From assembly GCA_947507875.1 (NCBI GenBank), contig CANNQP010000009.1:1-64000 (forward strand): a stretch of DNA of 64,000 nt, written 5' to 3'. Positions 1-9,329 of this stretch are shown here, in pieces. Every line of letters starts with the position of its first letter. Position 1 is the first letter of the stretch. Source of the DNA: Verrucomicrobiaceae bacterium. Lineage in GTDB: Bacteria; Verrucomicrobiota; Verrucomicrobiia; Verrucomicrobiales; Verrucomicrobiaceae. The notes beneath the pieces are model-generated. The model made no database searches and was not told the DNA's origin. It saw only the letters and a list, made by a program, of their open reading frames with translations. Position numbers and translations under genes: made by a program.

Positions 1-245
1 CAGGCATTGTGACCTGGGCCAGGGCCTGCAATGTTGGACTTCCATACGGTTTCGCCGTCTTTGCCGGCTTGCCCGTTGGTGACGTATTTTTCCAAGTCAA
101 AAACACGCTGCTCAATGGAAGGAGCGGCGGGTTCGGCGGGAGCGGCCGCTTCCTGGGCGGTTGCGGTTCCGATGGCGAGAGCTGCAGCGGCCAAAAGGCA
201 CTTGGCTGCGCCCCGAAGGCTTACGGTCAGGCGTGTATGGAGCAT
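1..245 (-). CDS. amt: Ammonium transporter (Amt family), N-terminal part only
   Basis: The reading frame runs off the left edge of the window, so only about 81 N-terminal residues are visible. They begin with a leader of about 30 residues, rich in Ala and ending near ATAQ, followed by an Ala/Pro stretch and a short helical segment (IEQRVFDLEKYV). The visible end, GPGPGHNA, matches the start of the Amt fold as found in planctomycete and verrucomicrobial transporters that carry a cleaved leader plus a short extracytoplasmic helix. The expected role is ammonium uptake across the inner membrane. The identification rests on this short motif and the leader architecture; the transmembrane core lies outside the window. 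It is divergent from the cytochrome gene at 475, with about 230 bp between them for promoters. Confidence 0.7.
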   Translation of the reverse strand, partial: MLHTRLTVSLRGAAKCLLAAAALAIGTATAQEAAAPAEPAAPSIEQRVFDLEKYVTNGQAGKDGETVWKSNIAGPGPGHNA

Positions 246-474
246 GATGTGAGTGTTGGTTGGTCTTTTATCTGCAGCGTTATTGCGGCAGCGCAAAGAG
301 CGTTAGCAATCCGCGTGCCAAGTTTTTTAAACGAGCTTGGCTGGGCCTTAAATTATTCTCAGTCTTGATCATTTTGCTGCCGTTTAAGCATCCGTGGATG
401 TCCCACCTGGAGCATCATTGATAGCTTGGGCTGGGGTTCTAGCGTTTCTATCTTTCCTTCAATGGAGGGCCTGT

Positions 475-3432
475 ATGAATCGCTTGTTCTTTCTTTCTCT
501 TCTTTCTGCGTCTTCCTGTGCGACCGCACTTGATTTCAATCGTGATGTGCGACCGGTGCTGGCTCAGCAATGCTTTAGCTGCCATGGGATGGATGATCAT
601 GGACGCAGGGGTAAGCTGCGCTTGGATCTACCGAATGCTGCTTATGGTTCAGGTAAATCTGGTGAAGTCGCCATCAAGCCGTATCAGCCCGATTCAAGTG
701 AGGTGGTGAAGCGTATTTTTTCATCTAATGAAGATGAACTCATGCCACCCCCGCATGCGAAGAAGGTCATGTCAGAGCGGGAAAAGGCCGTGATTCGCCA
801 GTGGATAGCAGAAGGTGCTCAGTATGAAGCGCATTGGGCTTATCAGCCGTTGCGTGCATCGGTGAATCCAAAGGCGAGCATTGATTTTTTCATCCGACAA
901 AAGCTCACTGAGGAAAAACTTGAGCCTGCCCCAGAAGCCGATGCTTATGCATTGGTGCGGCGTTTGTATCTCGATTTGATTGGATTGCCGCCCACCCCCG
1001 AGCAGGCAGATGCTTTTGCTGAAAAATGTGCGCAGCAGGCTGGTTCAGTTGATTCTGTTTATGAGGCGCTCGTGGATGACTTGCTCAAAGCGCCTCAATA
1101 CGGTGAGCGTTGGGCGCGTCGTTGGTTAGACCTCGCACGTTACGCTGACACGAATGGTTTTGAAAAAGACCGTCCTCGCCCGATTTGGCCTTACCGCGAT
1201 TGGGTGGTGAAGGCGCTGAATGAGGACATGCCTTTTGATCAGTTCAGCATCAAGCAACTCGCGGGTGACATGCTGCCGAATGCGACGACTGAAGATCGAA
1301 TCGCGACGGGCTTCCATCGAAACACCATGCTCAATGAGGAGGGTGGCATCGACCCGAATGAGTATCGCTTTTATGCCATGGTGGACCGTGTTGGGGTCAC
1401 CGGCACGACCTGGATGGGGCTGACCATGAACTGTGCGCAATGCCACACGCATAAATATGACCCGATCCTGCATACCGATTATTACAGCCTAATGGCGCTG
1501 CTAAACAACGCGGATGAGCCCACCTATGCGATTCCGACGCCGGAGATCGAGGCTGAGCAAAAAGCACACGTGACGAAACTCGCCCAGATAGAGGCCGCGC
1601 TGCCTAGCAAGTTTCCTGGGGGCCAATCTGCCCTGGAGGCGCGGCTGAGCGAGTGGGTGACTCAGACTTCCAAGCAATGTGCAGAATGGCAGGTCTTGCG
1701 ACCCAAGTCGATGAAGACGACGTTGCCCCACCTGGAGCTGCAATCCGATGGTTTTATTCTGGGTAGCGCTGATATCTCGAAGAGCGATGTTTATCACTTG
1801 CACCTGCAAGCTCCCATCCAGGGTGTGACGGCCATCAAGCTAGAGGTGGCTAGTCATCCGAGCCTGCCCAACGATGGTCCAGGCCTGACGTACTATGAGG
1901 GGCCGATCGGTGGCTTCTTTTTGAGCGAGGTGCAGGCCTTTCAAAACAACCAACGGGTGAAAATCTCGAGCGCTGAAGCCACCAACGACACCGAAGAAGA
2001 CAAGATCAGCGATGCGACTCCGGTTAACCAAAAGCCTGCTAAGGCCAAGAAGACCAATCGGGCCTCTGCGGCCTTGGATGGTGAAATGTCCAGCGGTTGG
2101 CAGGTGCTGGGCGGTTACGGTCAGGAGCACATGGCAGTGTTTCGCTTCGAAACACCGGTCGATCTGACGCAAGGTCTGGACTTGAAGATGCTTTTTGAAA
2201 AGCACTTTGCCTGTTCCCTGGGGCATTTTCGTCTTTCCGTGACGACGCATGCCACGCCTGTCGCGACTGGCCTGCCTTTTGCCGTGGAGAATGCCTTGGC
2301 CAAAGGTGATCTGAGCCAGCATGCCGCCATTCAGCGCAGTTTTCTTTTGGCTGCGCCAGAGATGAAAGCCGCGGTGGCACCCTTGCGTGTCGCGCGTCGT
2401 CAGATGCCACGGGGGCAGCCGACCTTGGTGATGCAGGAAAGGTTGGCCTCACCCTCCCGCCAGACGCATTTGCATCATCGTGGCGAATATCTTCAGCCCA
2501 AGCAGGTCGTGTCGCCAGCAGTGCCTGCTTTTCTTCCGGGGCTCCGTCCCGGCGAACCCGCTAATCGGTTGAGTTTGGCGAAGTGGTTCTTCCGTCCAGA
2601 GAACCCACTCACGGCGCGCGTCACGGTGAATCGTCAGTGGCAGGCTTTCTTTGGGCGTGGTTTGGTGAAAAGCTTGGAGGATTTTGGCTATCAAAGTGAG
2701 GCGCCGAGTCATCCTGAGTTGTTGGATTGGTTGGCCGTGCAATTTGTCAAAGATGGTTGGAGCTTGAAGCGACTGCACAAGCGCATCGTGATGAGTGCCA
2801 CCTACAAGCAGGCCAGTCGTAGATCAAAGCAGGCAGAGGCCAAAGATCCCGAAAATGTGCTATTGTCTCATGCGCCGAGGTTCCGCCTGGATGCAGAAAT
2901 CATTCGGGATTCCGCGCTGCAATCGGCGGGGGTGCTCTCCCTAAAGCAGGGTGGGCCGGGGGTGTATCCCCCGCAGCCTGCCAGCGTGACGACGGAGGGC
3001 ACCTACGGCAAGGTCGAGTGGAAAACCAGCCAGGGGGAGGATCGCTATCGTCGCAGCCTTTACACCTTCACGAAGCGGACAGCTCCGTTTGCCATGAGCA
3101 TGACTTTTGATGCACCCACGGGCGAGGCCTGCCTGGCGCGACGAGATGTCTCGAATAGCCCACTTCAGGCGCTAACGTTGTTGAACGATCAGATGTTCAT
3201 GGAGGCTGCCCAGGCCATGGCGCGGAAGGTCATGGCTGAGACTGAGCAGGATCAGGACAGGCTTCGATTGGCTTTCCGTCGCTGCCTGACGCGCCCCCCG
3301 TCGGAGGAGGAGCTAGCCTTGCTCTCTGGTTTTGTCGCCAAACAGCGTGCTCAATCGCTGCAAGGTGAGGCGCTCTGGACGGCAGTCTGCCGGGCCTTGT
3401 TGAACTTGGACGAAACGATCACTCATCCTTGA
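475..3432 (+). CDS. Exported PSCyt1-DUF1549-DUF1553 cytochrome-like protein
   Basis: A 985-residue protein starting at an ATG 6 bases after GGAGG (464-468); an in-frame start 81 bases further up would put the signal peptide inside the protein, so I reject it. Residues 1-18 form a signal peptide. A heme motif CFSCH is at 33-37 (PSCyt1, planctomycete cytochrome C). A DUF1549/PSCyt2 region spans about 136-330 and holds a second motif, CAQCH, near 320. Residues 445-590 form a beta-rich module, and DUF1553/PSD1 spans about 690-960. Such proteins are abundant in Planctomycetes and Verrucomicrobia and are thought to be periplasmic or surface redox/binding proteins linked to complex carbohydrate use; the exact reaction is unknown. 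Usually a DUF1501 gene follows; here the next gene is on the other strand, so this one is an orphan. Confidence 0.9.
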   Translation: MNRLFFLSLLSASSCATALDFNRDVRPVLAQQCFSCHGMDDHGRRGKLRLDLPNAAYGSGKSGEVAIKPYQPDSSEVVKRIFSSNEDELMPPPHAKKVMSEREKAVIRQWIAEGAQYEAHWAYQPLRASVNPKASIDFFIRQKLTEEKLEPAPEADAYALVRRLYLDLIGLPPTPEQADAFAEKCAQQAGSVDSVYEALVDDLLKAPQYGERWARRWLDLARYADTNGFEKDRPRPIWPYRDWVVKALNEDMPFDQFSIKQLAGDMLPNATTEDRIATGFHRNTMLNEEGGIDPNEYRFYAMVDRVGVTGTTWMGLTMNCAQCHTHKYDPILHTDYYSLMALLNNADEPTYAIPTPEIEAEQKAHVTKLAQIEAALPSKFPGGQSALEARLSEWVTQTSKQCAEWQVLRPKSMKTTLPHLELQSDGFILGSADISKSDVYHLHLQAPIQGVTAIKLEVASHPSLPNDGPGLTYYEGPIGGFFLSEVQAFQNNQRVKISSAEATNDTEEDKISDATPVNQKPAKAKKTNRASAALDGEMSSGWQVLGGYGQEHMAVFRFETPVDLTQGLDLKMLFEKHFACSLGHFRLSVTTHATPVATGLPFAVENALAKGDLSQHAAIQRSFLLAAPEMKAAVAPLRVARRQMPRGQPTLVMQERLASPSRQTHLHHRGEYLQPKQVVSPAVPAFLPGLRPGEPANRLSLAKWFFRPENPLTARVTVNRQWQAFFGRGLVKSLEDFGYQSEAPSHPELLDWLAVQFVKDGWSLKRLHKRIVMSATYKQASRRSKQAEAKDPENVLLSHAPRFRLDAEIIRDSALQSAGVLSLKQGGPGVYPPQPASVTTEGTYGKVEWKTSQGEDRYRRSLYTFTKRTAPFAMSMTFDAPTGEACLARRDVSNSPLQALTLLNDQMFMEAAQAMARKVMAETEQDQDRLRLAFRRCLTRPPSEEELALLSGFVAKQRAQSLQGEALWTAVCRALLNLDETITHP

Positions 3433-3452
3433 TGCCAAGGCCTGCGTAGCGG

Positions 3453-3815
3453 CTAGGCGATGTATTGGGTGATGAAGCCTTCGTTGCCCTCAGGATCGCG
3501 GTAGCGTCCTAGCAGGATCGGCTCGCCTTCCCGTTGATTGGGCACTTCCAGGACATGGCCGCCTAACTTTTCAATCCGTTCGGCGGCATCGAAAACATCA
3601 CTAAATTGAAAACTCAAGCCCGTCGGGTTCGGGCTGCCGTCATGGCCGCTGTGAAAAGCGATGATGGCCGTTCCGTAGGCCAATTCACTCCAGTGAGGGC
3701 TCAGGAAAACTTCATCAAGACCGAAGGCTTGACGATAAAAACGCACAGCGCGTGCCATGTCTGCCGCCAAGAGCATGAATTTGAGCTTCTCTGGACGCAT
3801 CTCCTTGCTGAACAT
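3453..3815 (-). CDS. VOC-family (glyoxalase/dioxygenase fold) protein
   Basis: A 120-residue protein of single-module VOC size. It has the typical pattern of an N-terminal strand (KFMLLAADMARAVRFYRQAF), a middle segment that closes the first beta-alpha-beta unit, and the C-terminal RDPEGNEGFI signature common to glyoxalase/bleomycin-resistance-like proteins. The substrate cannot be read from the sequence; VOC proteins act in methylglyoxal detoxification, antibiotic sequestration, ring cleavage or epimerisation. Its ATG overlaps the stop codon of the upstream coiled-coil gene by one base (TAATG), which points to translational coupling in a two-gene operon. It converges on the cytochrome gene, whose stop lies about 20 bp away. 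Confidence 0.8.
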   Translation of the reverse strand: MFSKEMRPEKLKFMLLAADMARAVRFYRQAFGLDEVFLSPHWSELAYGTAIIAFHSGHDGSPNPTGLSFQFSDVFDAAERIEKLGGHVLEVPNQREGEPILLGRYRDPEGNEGFITQYIA

Positions 3816-4330
3816 TAGGCTACTGTTGCGTTGCTGCTGGCGGTTTTGGCGTTTGCTGCTGCGTTTTCGGGTAGGGGAACGGAGGTGCTGCTGGTGCTGC
3901 CTGAACCGATGAGTTTACGGAAAATTTTCTGGGGAAAAGAGGAGCCTTTCTCCTCTGCTTCGATCTGGGAGAGTGCGGCGGATTTGGCCAACTCCCAAGC
4001 GGGAGCAAAGCCTGGGGCATTTATGATCATGTGCTTTTCAGCCCTTGCCAGGATTTCCAATTCGCGGCCCATCTTGTTATCAGGTTTTTCATTCAGGCGG
4101 GCCACTTGGAGGCGAAGGCTCTCATTTTCAGAGCTCAAACGTGCCTTTTCCTTGTTCGTCTCCTGCATCTGTCGTGCTTCAAGCTCCAGTTTGTCGCTCA
4201 GGTGCGTCTTGTAGCGCCGGAATTCACCTTTGGTTTTCCAGTGGCTGAAGCTGGCCATGATGAGAAAGACGGCTCCAAGACCGAGCCCCATGCAGAAGGT
4301 GTAGAACGGGTTGGTGAAGATTTCGAGCAT
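3815..4330 (-). CDS. Membrane-anchored coiled-coil protein of unknown function
   Basis: A 171-residue protein. I chose the ATG at 4330; a TTG 18 bases upstream is possible but has no better ribosome site. Residues about 8-28 form one transmembrane helix, followed by a charged coiled-coil region (about 30-85, with repeated Glu/Lys/Leu and ARLNEK). A short conserved-looking segment follows (residues 88-120), and the tail is rich in Ser, Ala and Thr. This looks like a single-pass inner-membrane protein with a cytoplasmic coiled coil. I do not recognise a family. It is coupled to the VOC gene by a one-base overlap, so the two may be co-expressed. Confidence 0.7.
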   Translation of the reverse strand: MLEIFTNPFYTFCMGLGLGAVFLIMASFSHWKTKGEFRRYKTHLSDKLELEARQMQETNKEKARLSSENESLRLQVARLNEKPDNKMGRELEILARAEKHMIINAPGFAPAWELAKSAALSQIEAEEKGSSFPQKIFRKLIGSGSTSSTSVPLPENAAANAKTASSNATVA

Positions 4331-4429
4331 GGTGAATTGTAAGCGCAAAGTGCTGGATGAAAAAGGGAATTTGCCCTGCTTAACTTGGAGCTTGCTGCAA
4401 GCCGTGAGCTGACTTTGGATGCGGGGACT

Positions 4430-5251
4430 ATGAGCATTCCTCTCGAAGATTTTTTCAATGATGTGGTGGGTAAAGCCATGCGTGGCTTAGGCATGACGGC
4501 TGATTCTCTGGCGGCGGCTTCTGGAGTCGAGGTCTCGGCCATCCAGGCCGTGCGTGAAGGCCGGGTGGAGCCTGCTGTGTTGCTGCGCATTGCCTCTTTG
4601 CTGAATTTACATGGAACCTCCCTGCTCGCCATGGCTCAAGGCGACTGGACGCCTGAGCCGCTGCATCTAGAAGGTTTGGCTCAAGCCAATACCACCTATC
4701 ATGACATGACGGTGAACGCCTATGTTGTCTGGGATCCGACGACACGTGAAGCGGCTGTTTTTGACACCGGCGCTACGGCGGCTCCGTTGCTGGAGGTCTT
4801 GAAGGCTCAGGGGCTGACACTACGCTACCTGTTCCTGACGCACACGCACCCTGACCATGTCGCGGACATGGATGCGCTTAGGGCACCTGTGGTGATGGCG
4901 AGTGAGAAAGAGCCTTACATTGGCGCGAAAACCTTCGCTCCTGGGACGGTTTGGCCGCTGGGTGGTTTGACGATTGAGGCGCGCTCCACCTGGGGCCACT
5001 CTCAGGGGGGGACGACGTATGTCGTGCGTGGCTTGGAACGGCCCGTGGCGGTGGTGGGAGATGCGTTGTTTGCCTCTTCGATGGGGGGTGGCATCGTTTC
5101 CTACCCAGATGCGCTGGCAACCAATCGAAAGGAAATTTTTACGCTACCAGATGAGACGATTATCGCGCCTGGGCATGGGCCACTGACCACCGTCAGTTGG
5201 GAAAAACAGCACAATCCTTTCTATCCTGAATTCAAAAACGAATCTGCGTGA
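4430..5251 (+). CDS. Metallo-beta-lactamase-fold hydrolase with N-terminal helix-turn-helix-like domain
   Basis: A 273-residue protein from the ATG at 4430 (a TTG 45 bases upstream is an alternative). Residues about 18-70 read like a small XRE-type helical bundle (MRGLGMTADSLAAASGVEVS, then a segment with LLRIASLLNLHGTSLL). Residues 80-265 form an MBL domain with the zinc motif THTHPDH near 137-143, a later VVGDALF segment supplying an Asp, and GHGPLT near the end supplying a His. The MBL part resembles the glyoxalase II/persulfide dioxygenase branch of hydrolases. The N-terminal part may bind DNA or may simply be a dimerisation module; nothing in the sequence decides this. It is divergent from the coiled-coil gene and stands alone. 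Confidence 0.8.
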   Translation: MSIPLEDFFNDVVGKAMRGLGMTADSLAAASGVEVSAIQAVREGRVEPAVLLRIASLLNLHGTSLLAMAQGDWTPEPLHLEGLAQANTTYHDMTVNAYVVWDPTTREAAVFDTGATAAPLLEVLKAQGLTLRYLFLTHTHPDHVADMDALRAPVVMASEKEPYIGAKTFAPGTVWPLGGLTIEARSTWGHSQGGTTYVVRGLERPVAVVGDALFASSMGGGIVSYPDALATNRKEIFTLPDETIIAPGHGPLTTVSWEKQHNPFYPEFKNESA

Positions 5252-5315
5252 GTCACCCTGAGGAACGTTCTATGCTTAGCATCTGTGCCTGAAGTGCTTC
5301 TGCTGTTTTCCCGGC

Positions 5316-5717
5316 ATGTCCCCTGATCTACCGTTTCATCTCGCCATCTCCCAAAGCGTCGCCAAAGACCCGCGCTACCATCCGCTCGCCTATGAGTTCG
5401 TGAGGGATGCGCTGCATGTGGCGGTAAAACACTTTCGAGAAGGACAAGAAGACCCCCATGTGACGGGGCAGCAGGTGCTAGAGGGCGTTCGCCTTCATGC
5501 TTTGGCCGAGTACGGCCCGATGGCGCTCACCGTGCTGAACGAGTGGGGCCTGGAGCGGGGTGAGGATATTGGTAACATCGTTTATAACCTCATCGAGACC
5601 GGATACTTCGGCAAAAACGATGCGGACAGCATCCAGGATTTCACCGGTGGTTATGACTTCGGGGTGGCGTTCACCGCGCCCTACCAGCCTTCATCGCAGA
5701 ATCGCGTGAAGCAGTGA
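5316..5717 (+). CDS. Minf_1886-family conserved protein
   Basis: A 133-residue protein that matches what I know of the Minf_1886 family, a small protein largely restricted to Verrucomicrobia and Planctomycetes. Features that fit are an N-terminal helical region with AYEFVRDAL, a central HVTGQQVLEGVRLHALAEYG segment, and a C-terminal part with NIVYNLIETGYFGKNDAD and DFTGGYDF. No signal peptide or membrane helix is seen, so it should be cytoplasmic. The function is unknown. It lies 65 bp after the MBL gene on the same strand and faces the next operon head-on. Confidence 0.85.
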   Translation: MSPDLPFHLAISQSVAKDPRYHPLAYEFVRDALHVAVKHFREGQEDPHVTGQQVLEGVRLHALAEYGPMALTVLNEWGLERGEDIGNIVYNLIETGYFGKNDADSIQDFTGGYDFGVAFTAPYQPSSQNRVKQ

Positions 5718-5750
5718 TCCAAGAACCTATCCTGCTTTTCTGAAATCGGA

Positions 5751-6029
5751 TTAGCCAGGAAAGGCGCCGGTTGCTCCTTGCGTCGTGGCTTTTTCAATCG
5801 GCTCCGCGCTGGGGTCGCTAAAGCTAAGTAGCACTTCTTTGGCCCGAACGGGCTGTTCCAGGGAGAGCAAGGTGATGGCACTCTTCAGCGCCTGCACCCG
5901 AAAGTCGGATTCTTGCCCTGCACGCTGAATACGGTCAAGGAAGGCGGCGAGATCGATGAGTTTGCTGCGGGCGTCCATGAACCCGAGATCGACAAGGTTC
6001 ACGCTGCGGGGTGGAGTCCAGTCACACAT
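5751..6029 (-). CDS. Small conserved-looking protein of unknown function
   Basis: A 92-residue protein starting at an ATG 6 bp after the stop of the SDR gene, so it is almost certainly co-transcribed with it. It is mostly helical: residues 18-35 (DARSKLIDLAAFLDRIQRAG) and 42-75. There is no signal peptide, metal motif or recognised domain. Phrases such as SKLIDLAAFLDR are typical of small helical proteins often annotated as hypothetical in Verrucomicrobia. The codon use and tight spacing support a real gene rather than a chance frame. Confidence 0.7.
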   Translation of the reverse strand: MCDWTPPRSVNLVDLGFMDARSKLIDLAAFLDRIQRAGQESDFRVQALKSAITLLSLEQPVRAKEVLLSFSDPSAEPIEKATTQGATGAFPG

Positions 6030-6035
6030 GGTAGG

Positions 6036-6821
6036 TCAAATGGTCATGGAGGAGTAGCCACCATCGACGACCATTTCATGGCCGGTGATGAAGGAGGAAG
6101 CCCCGTTCGAGGCCAACAGCAGCGCCGCGCCGACGAGTTCGCGTGCCTCGCCGAAGCGGTTCATGGGCGTGTGGCTCATGATCTTGGCCACGCGTTCCGG
6201 CACCAGCACTTTTTTGTTTTGCTCCGCAGGGAAAAAGCCAGGCACCAGAGTGTTCACGCGGATGCCGAGCGGTGCCCATTCGCGGGCGAGGTTTTTGGAC
6301 AGGTTATGCACTGCCCCTTTCGACATCGAGTAAGTGAAGACTCGACTTAGCGGGATCAGACCGGACATGGAGCCCAGGTTAATGATGGAGGCTGCGATCT
6401 TGTTTTCCACGAAGTATTTGCCAAACACTTGGCAGGCCAGGAACACACCCTTGGTGTTGATGCTCATGATCCGTTCATATTCTTCTTCCGTGATATCGAG
6501 GAAGGGAGTGGGAGAGTTGACGCCAGCCCCGTTCACTAGGATTTGGCAGCCGCCGGAGCGCTCTTGAACTTGATCAAGCAGCAGTTGCAGGTCTGCTTTG
6601 CGAGCGGCGTCTGCGCTGACGAAGTAGCCCTTTCCGCCAGCGGCATGAATGGCTTCCAGGCGCTTTTCGGCCTTCGCGGGATCACGGCCGACGAGTACGA
6701 TTTCTGCCCCGGCAGAGGCGAATCCCTCGGCGATGGCACCACAGAGTTCACCCGTGCCGCCGATCACGACAGCGGTCTGGCCTTGGAGTGAAAAAAGCTC
6801 AAAAATAGAGGAAGAAGACAT
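6036..6821 (-). CDS. SDR-family oxidoreductase
   Basis: A 261-residue classical short-chain dehydrogenase/reductase. The NAD(P)-binding glycine motif GGTGELCG begins near residue 21, NGAG is at 97-100, and the catalytic Ser151, Tyr164 and Lys168 (YSMSK) are all present. The C-terminal MVVDGGYS is typical of the family. Closest in style to D-mannonate or gluconate oxidoreductases (a polyol/sugar acid dehydrogenase), but the substrate is inferred only. The next gene, at 6029, starts 6 bp after its stop. It is divergent from the sulfatase gene at 6936, which could share a regulatory region. Confidence 0.9.
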   Translation of the reverse strand: MSSSSIFELFSLQGQTAVVIGGTGELCGAIAEGFASAGAEIVLVGRDPAKAEKRLEAIHAAGGKGYFVSADAARKADLQLLLDQVQERSGGCQILVNGAGVNSPTPFLDITEEEYERIMSINTKGVFLACQVFGKYFVENKIAASIINLGSMSGLIPLSRVFTYSMSKGAVHNLSKNLAREWAPLGIRVNTLVPGFFPAEQNKKVLVPERVAKIMSHTPMNRFGEARELVGAALLLASNGASSFITGHEMVVDGGYSSMTI

Positions 6822-6935
6822 AGGGAAAAGCTTCGCGATTAAGAGCGAGCGATGTGCAGATGTCGAATGAAGAAAAGCGCAGTTGCGAGAGCTTTACGGC
6901 TTGAAAAAGCCACCCTTTCTTGTCGTTTCGGGGAG

Positions 6936-8375
6936 ATGTTTCTGCGCACGCTTGCTTCATTCTCGCTTCTGGTCATTGGCATGCTTTCGCTCCGCGCGGC
7001 GGATCGGCCGAACGTGGTCGTGATTTTCATGGACGACATGGGCTACGCCGATGTGGGCAGCTTTGGTGCTCAGGGTTACGAGACACCAAACATCGACCGC
7101 TTGGCGAATGAAGGCCGCAAGTTCACCAACTTCCACGTCGCCCAGCCCGTGTGCACTGCATCACGCACGGCTTTGCTGACCGGTTGCTACCCGAATCGTC
7201 TTGGCATGCACGGTGCGCTCTCGCCTCGGGCGAGGCACGGCATTCACGCGGACGAGGTGACTCTGGCCGAGCTGCTGAAGGGAAAAGGCTATGCCACGGC
7301 AGCCGTCGGGAAATGGCACCTGGGCTCGCAGCCTCCTTTTTTGCCCACGCGCCATGGCTTTGACCACTACTACGGCATTCCCTACTCGAATGACATGTGG
7401 CCCTACCATCCGCAGGCGAAACAAGGCACCTATCCAAATCTACCGATGCTGGAGGATGAACGTGTCGTGGATGCGGAGGTCACACCTGAAGATCAGAAGC
7501 ACCTGACCACTGACTACACCGAGCGTAGCGTGCAGTTCATTCGGAAGCACAAAGACCGCCCGTTCTTCCTCTACTTGGCGCATAGCATGGTGCATGTGCC
7601 TTTGTTTGTGAGCGATCGGTTCGCTGGCAAATCGGGGCGCGGGCTTTATGCGGATGTCATGCTGGAGGTGGATTGGTCAGTCGGTCAGATTTTGGACACG
7701 CTGAAGGATCAGGGCTTGGAGCAGAACACCTGGGTCATTTTGACCTCGGACAATGGACCCTGGCTCAGCTACGGCGATCATGCAGGCGATGCAGGGCCAC
7801 TGCGTGAGGGCAAAGGCACCTGTTGGGAAGGTGGCACGCGGGTGACCGGTCTCATGAAATGGCCAGGGCAGATCCCCGCTGGCACGACGAGTGATGCCAT
7901 GCTGATGACGATCGATCTGCTGCCCACCATCGCGAGAGTCGTGGGGGCAACATTGCCTGCTCACGCGATCGATGGGCTGGACTGCTGGCCACTCATTCAG
8001 GGGGCACCTGAGGCACGGAATCCGCATGACTTTTACGCTTATTATTATGAGCAAAATCAGCTCCAGGCCATCACCAGCGGAGATGGGCGTTGGAAGCTCA
8101 TGCTGCCGCACAAGTATCGCAGCGTGAGGGGTGTGCAGCCAAAGGCCTCTGGCGGAACTCCTGTGTTGTACCAGCCGCAAGTGGTGAAAGAGCCCGAGCT
8201 TTATGACCTATACACAGACGTCAGCGAATCCCGCAATGTGGCCGAAAAGTTCCCCGAGCAAGTGGCCCGGCTGCAGGGCTATGCGGAGCTCATTCGGGCG
8301 GAGCTGGGCGACAGCCTGAAGCAACAACCCCAAGGCAAGGGTAGCCGTGAGCCAGGTCAGGTCGATGCTGAGTGA
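6936..8375 (+). CDS. Exported arylsulfatase-type sulfatase
   Basis: A 479-residue sulfatase. I start at the ATG at 6936 because it gives a clean signal peptide (residues 1-21, ending LSLRA); ATGs at 6852 and 6867 would add a basic N-terminal extension. The GGGGAG just before this ATG is unusually close, so the start is uncertain. RPNVVVIFMDDMGYADVG supplies the first metal-binding Asp residues. CTASR at residues 73-77 is the CxAxR-type motif whose Cys is oxidised to formylglycine, so a formylglycine-generating or anaerobic sulfatase-maturing enzyme must act on it. GKWHLG and SDNGPW are further sulfatase signatures. The role is removal of sulfate from extracytoplasmic substrates, probably sulfated polysaccharides (inference). 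Confidence 0.92.
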   Translation: MFLRTLASFSLLVIGMLSLRAADRPNVVVIFMDDMGYADVGSFGAQGYETPNIDRLANEGRKFTNFHVAQPVCTASRTALLTGCYPNRLGMHGALSPRARHGIHADEVTLAELLKGKGYATAAVGKWHLGSQPPFLPTRHGFDHYYGIPYSNDMWPYHPQAKQGTYPNLPMLEDERVVDAEVTPEDQKHLTTDYTERSVQFIRKHKDRPFFLYLAHSMVHVPLFVSDRFAGKSGRGLYADVMLEVDWSVGQILDTLKDQGLEQNTWVILTSDNGPWLSYGDHAGDAGPLREGKGTCWEGGTRVTGLMKWPGQIPAGTTSDAMLMTIDLLPTIARVVGATLPAHAIDGLDCWPLIQGAPEARNPHDFYAYYYEQNQLQAITSGDGRWKLMLPHKYRSVRGVQPKASGGTPVLYQPQVVKEPELYDLYTDVSESRNVAEKFPEQVARLQGYAELIRAELGDSLKQQPQGKGSREPGQVDAE

Positions 8376-8414
8376 GTTTAGGTTTGGAAAATCGAACGCT
8401 AGGGAGCGGTGGGT

Positions 8415-9293
8415 TCACGCTTGAGCTAAACGGCAGGCCTTGATGGTGTTGGCCATGAGCATGGCGATGGTCATGGGGCCTACTCCGCCAGGCACAGGGG
8501 TGATGGCGCTGCACTTGGCCGCCACCTCGTCAAAAGCGACATCGCCCACGAGTTTGTAGCCTTTTTCTGTCTCAGGGGCCTCGACACGGTTGATGCCGAC
8601 ATCAATGACGACGGCGCCTTCTTTGACATGCTCAGCACGGAGGAACTCGGGGCGTCCGATGGCGGCGATGATGATGTCGGCCTGACGAGTCACGGCGGCT
8701 AAATCACGCGTGCGTGAGTGGGCGATCGTGACTGTAGCATCTCCGCCGGGGCCTTTGGCCATCAGCAGCAGGGCCATGGGTTTGCCGACGATCATGCTGC
8801 GGCCCACGACGACAGCGTTAGCTCCTTGGGTGGAAATGCCGGCCTCAATGAGCAGACGCTGACAACCGAGGGGCGTGCAGGGAACAAAGCCCGTGGGATC
8901 TTCCAGAGCGAGCTTAGCCACATTCACCGGGTGGAAGCCATCGACATCCTTGGCCGGGTCAATGGCACGGACGATGGCTGCTTCGTCGATGTGCTTCGGG
9001 GGTGGGCTTTGCACCAAAATGCCATGGATGGCTGGGTCGCGGTTCAGGGTCTCGACATGGGCCAGCAGCTCTTCCTGGGTCGTGCTGGCCGGTAGTTCCA
9101 GCTTCACCGAGTGAAGTCCTAGGTCGCGACATTTTTTGTCTTTCGAGCGTACGTAGGCGCGTGAGGCTGGATCATCTCCGACGAGGATGACGGCCAGGCC
9201 AGGCTTTTTGCCTTCAGCCGCTAGGGCAGCGATGTCACGGCGGCATTCTTCGAGGACTTTTTCAGCGACAGTAGTTCCAGAAATCAAGGTCAT
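8415..9293 (-). CDS. folD: Bifunctional methylenetetrahydrofolate dehydrogenase/cyclohydrolase
   Basis: A 292-residue cytoplasmic enzyme that interconverts 5,10-methylene-, 5,10-methenyl- and 10-formyl-tetrahydrofolate, feeding purine and formyl-Met synthesis. Visible signatures are [12 protein letters not shown] with the catalytic Lys, [33 protein letters not shown] for NADP binding, and the C-terminal [15 protein letters not shown]. The length and motif order match FolD throughout and nothing is missing. It converges on the sulfatase gene (40 bp between stops), and the alkC-like gene lies upstream on the same strand with a gap of about 36 bp. Confidence 0.97.
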   Translation of the reverse strand: MTLISGTTVAEKVLEECRRDIAALAAEGKKPGLAVILVGDDPASRAYVRSKDKKCRDLGLHSVKLELPASTTQEELLAHVETLNRDPAIHGILVQSPPPKHIDEAAIVRAIDPAKDVDGFHPVNVAKLALEDPTGFVPCTPLGCQRLLIEAGISTQGANAVVVGRSMIVGKPMALLLMAKGPGGDATVTIAHSRTRDLAAVTRQADIIIAAIGRPEFLRAEHVKEGAVVIDVGINRVEAPETEKGYKLVGDVAFDEVAAKCSAITPVPGGVGPMTIAMLMANTIKACRLAQA

Positions 9294-9329
9294 GGCGGCT
9301 AGAGGAGCGTGAACCGCTGCACATGCAAG

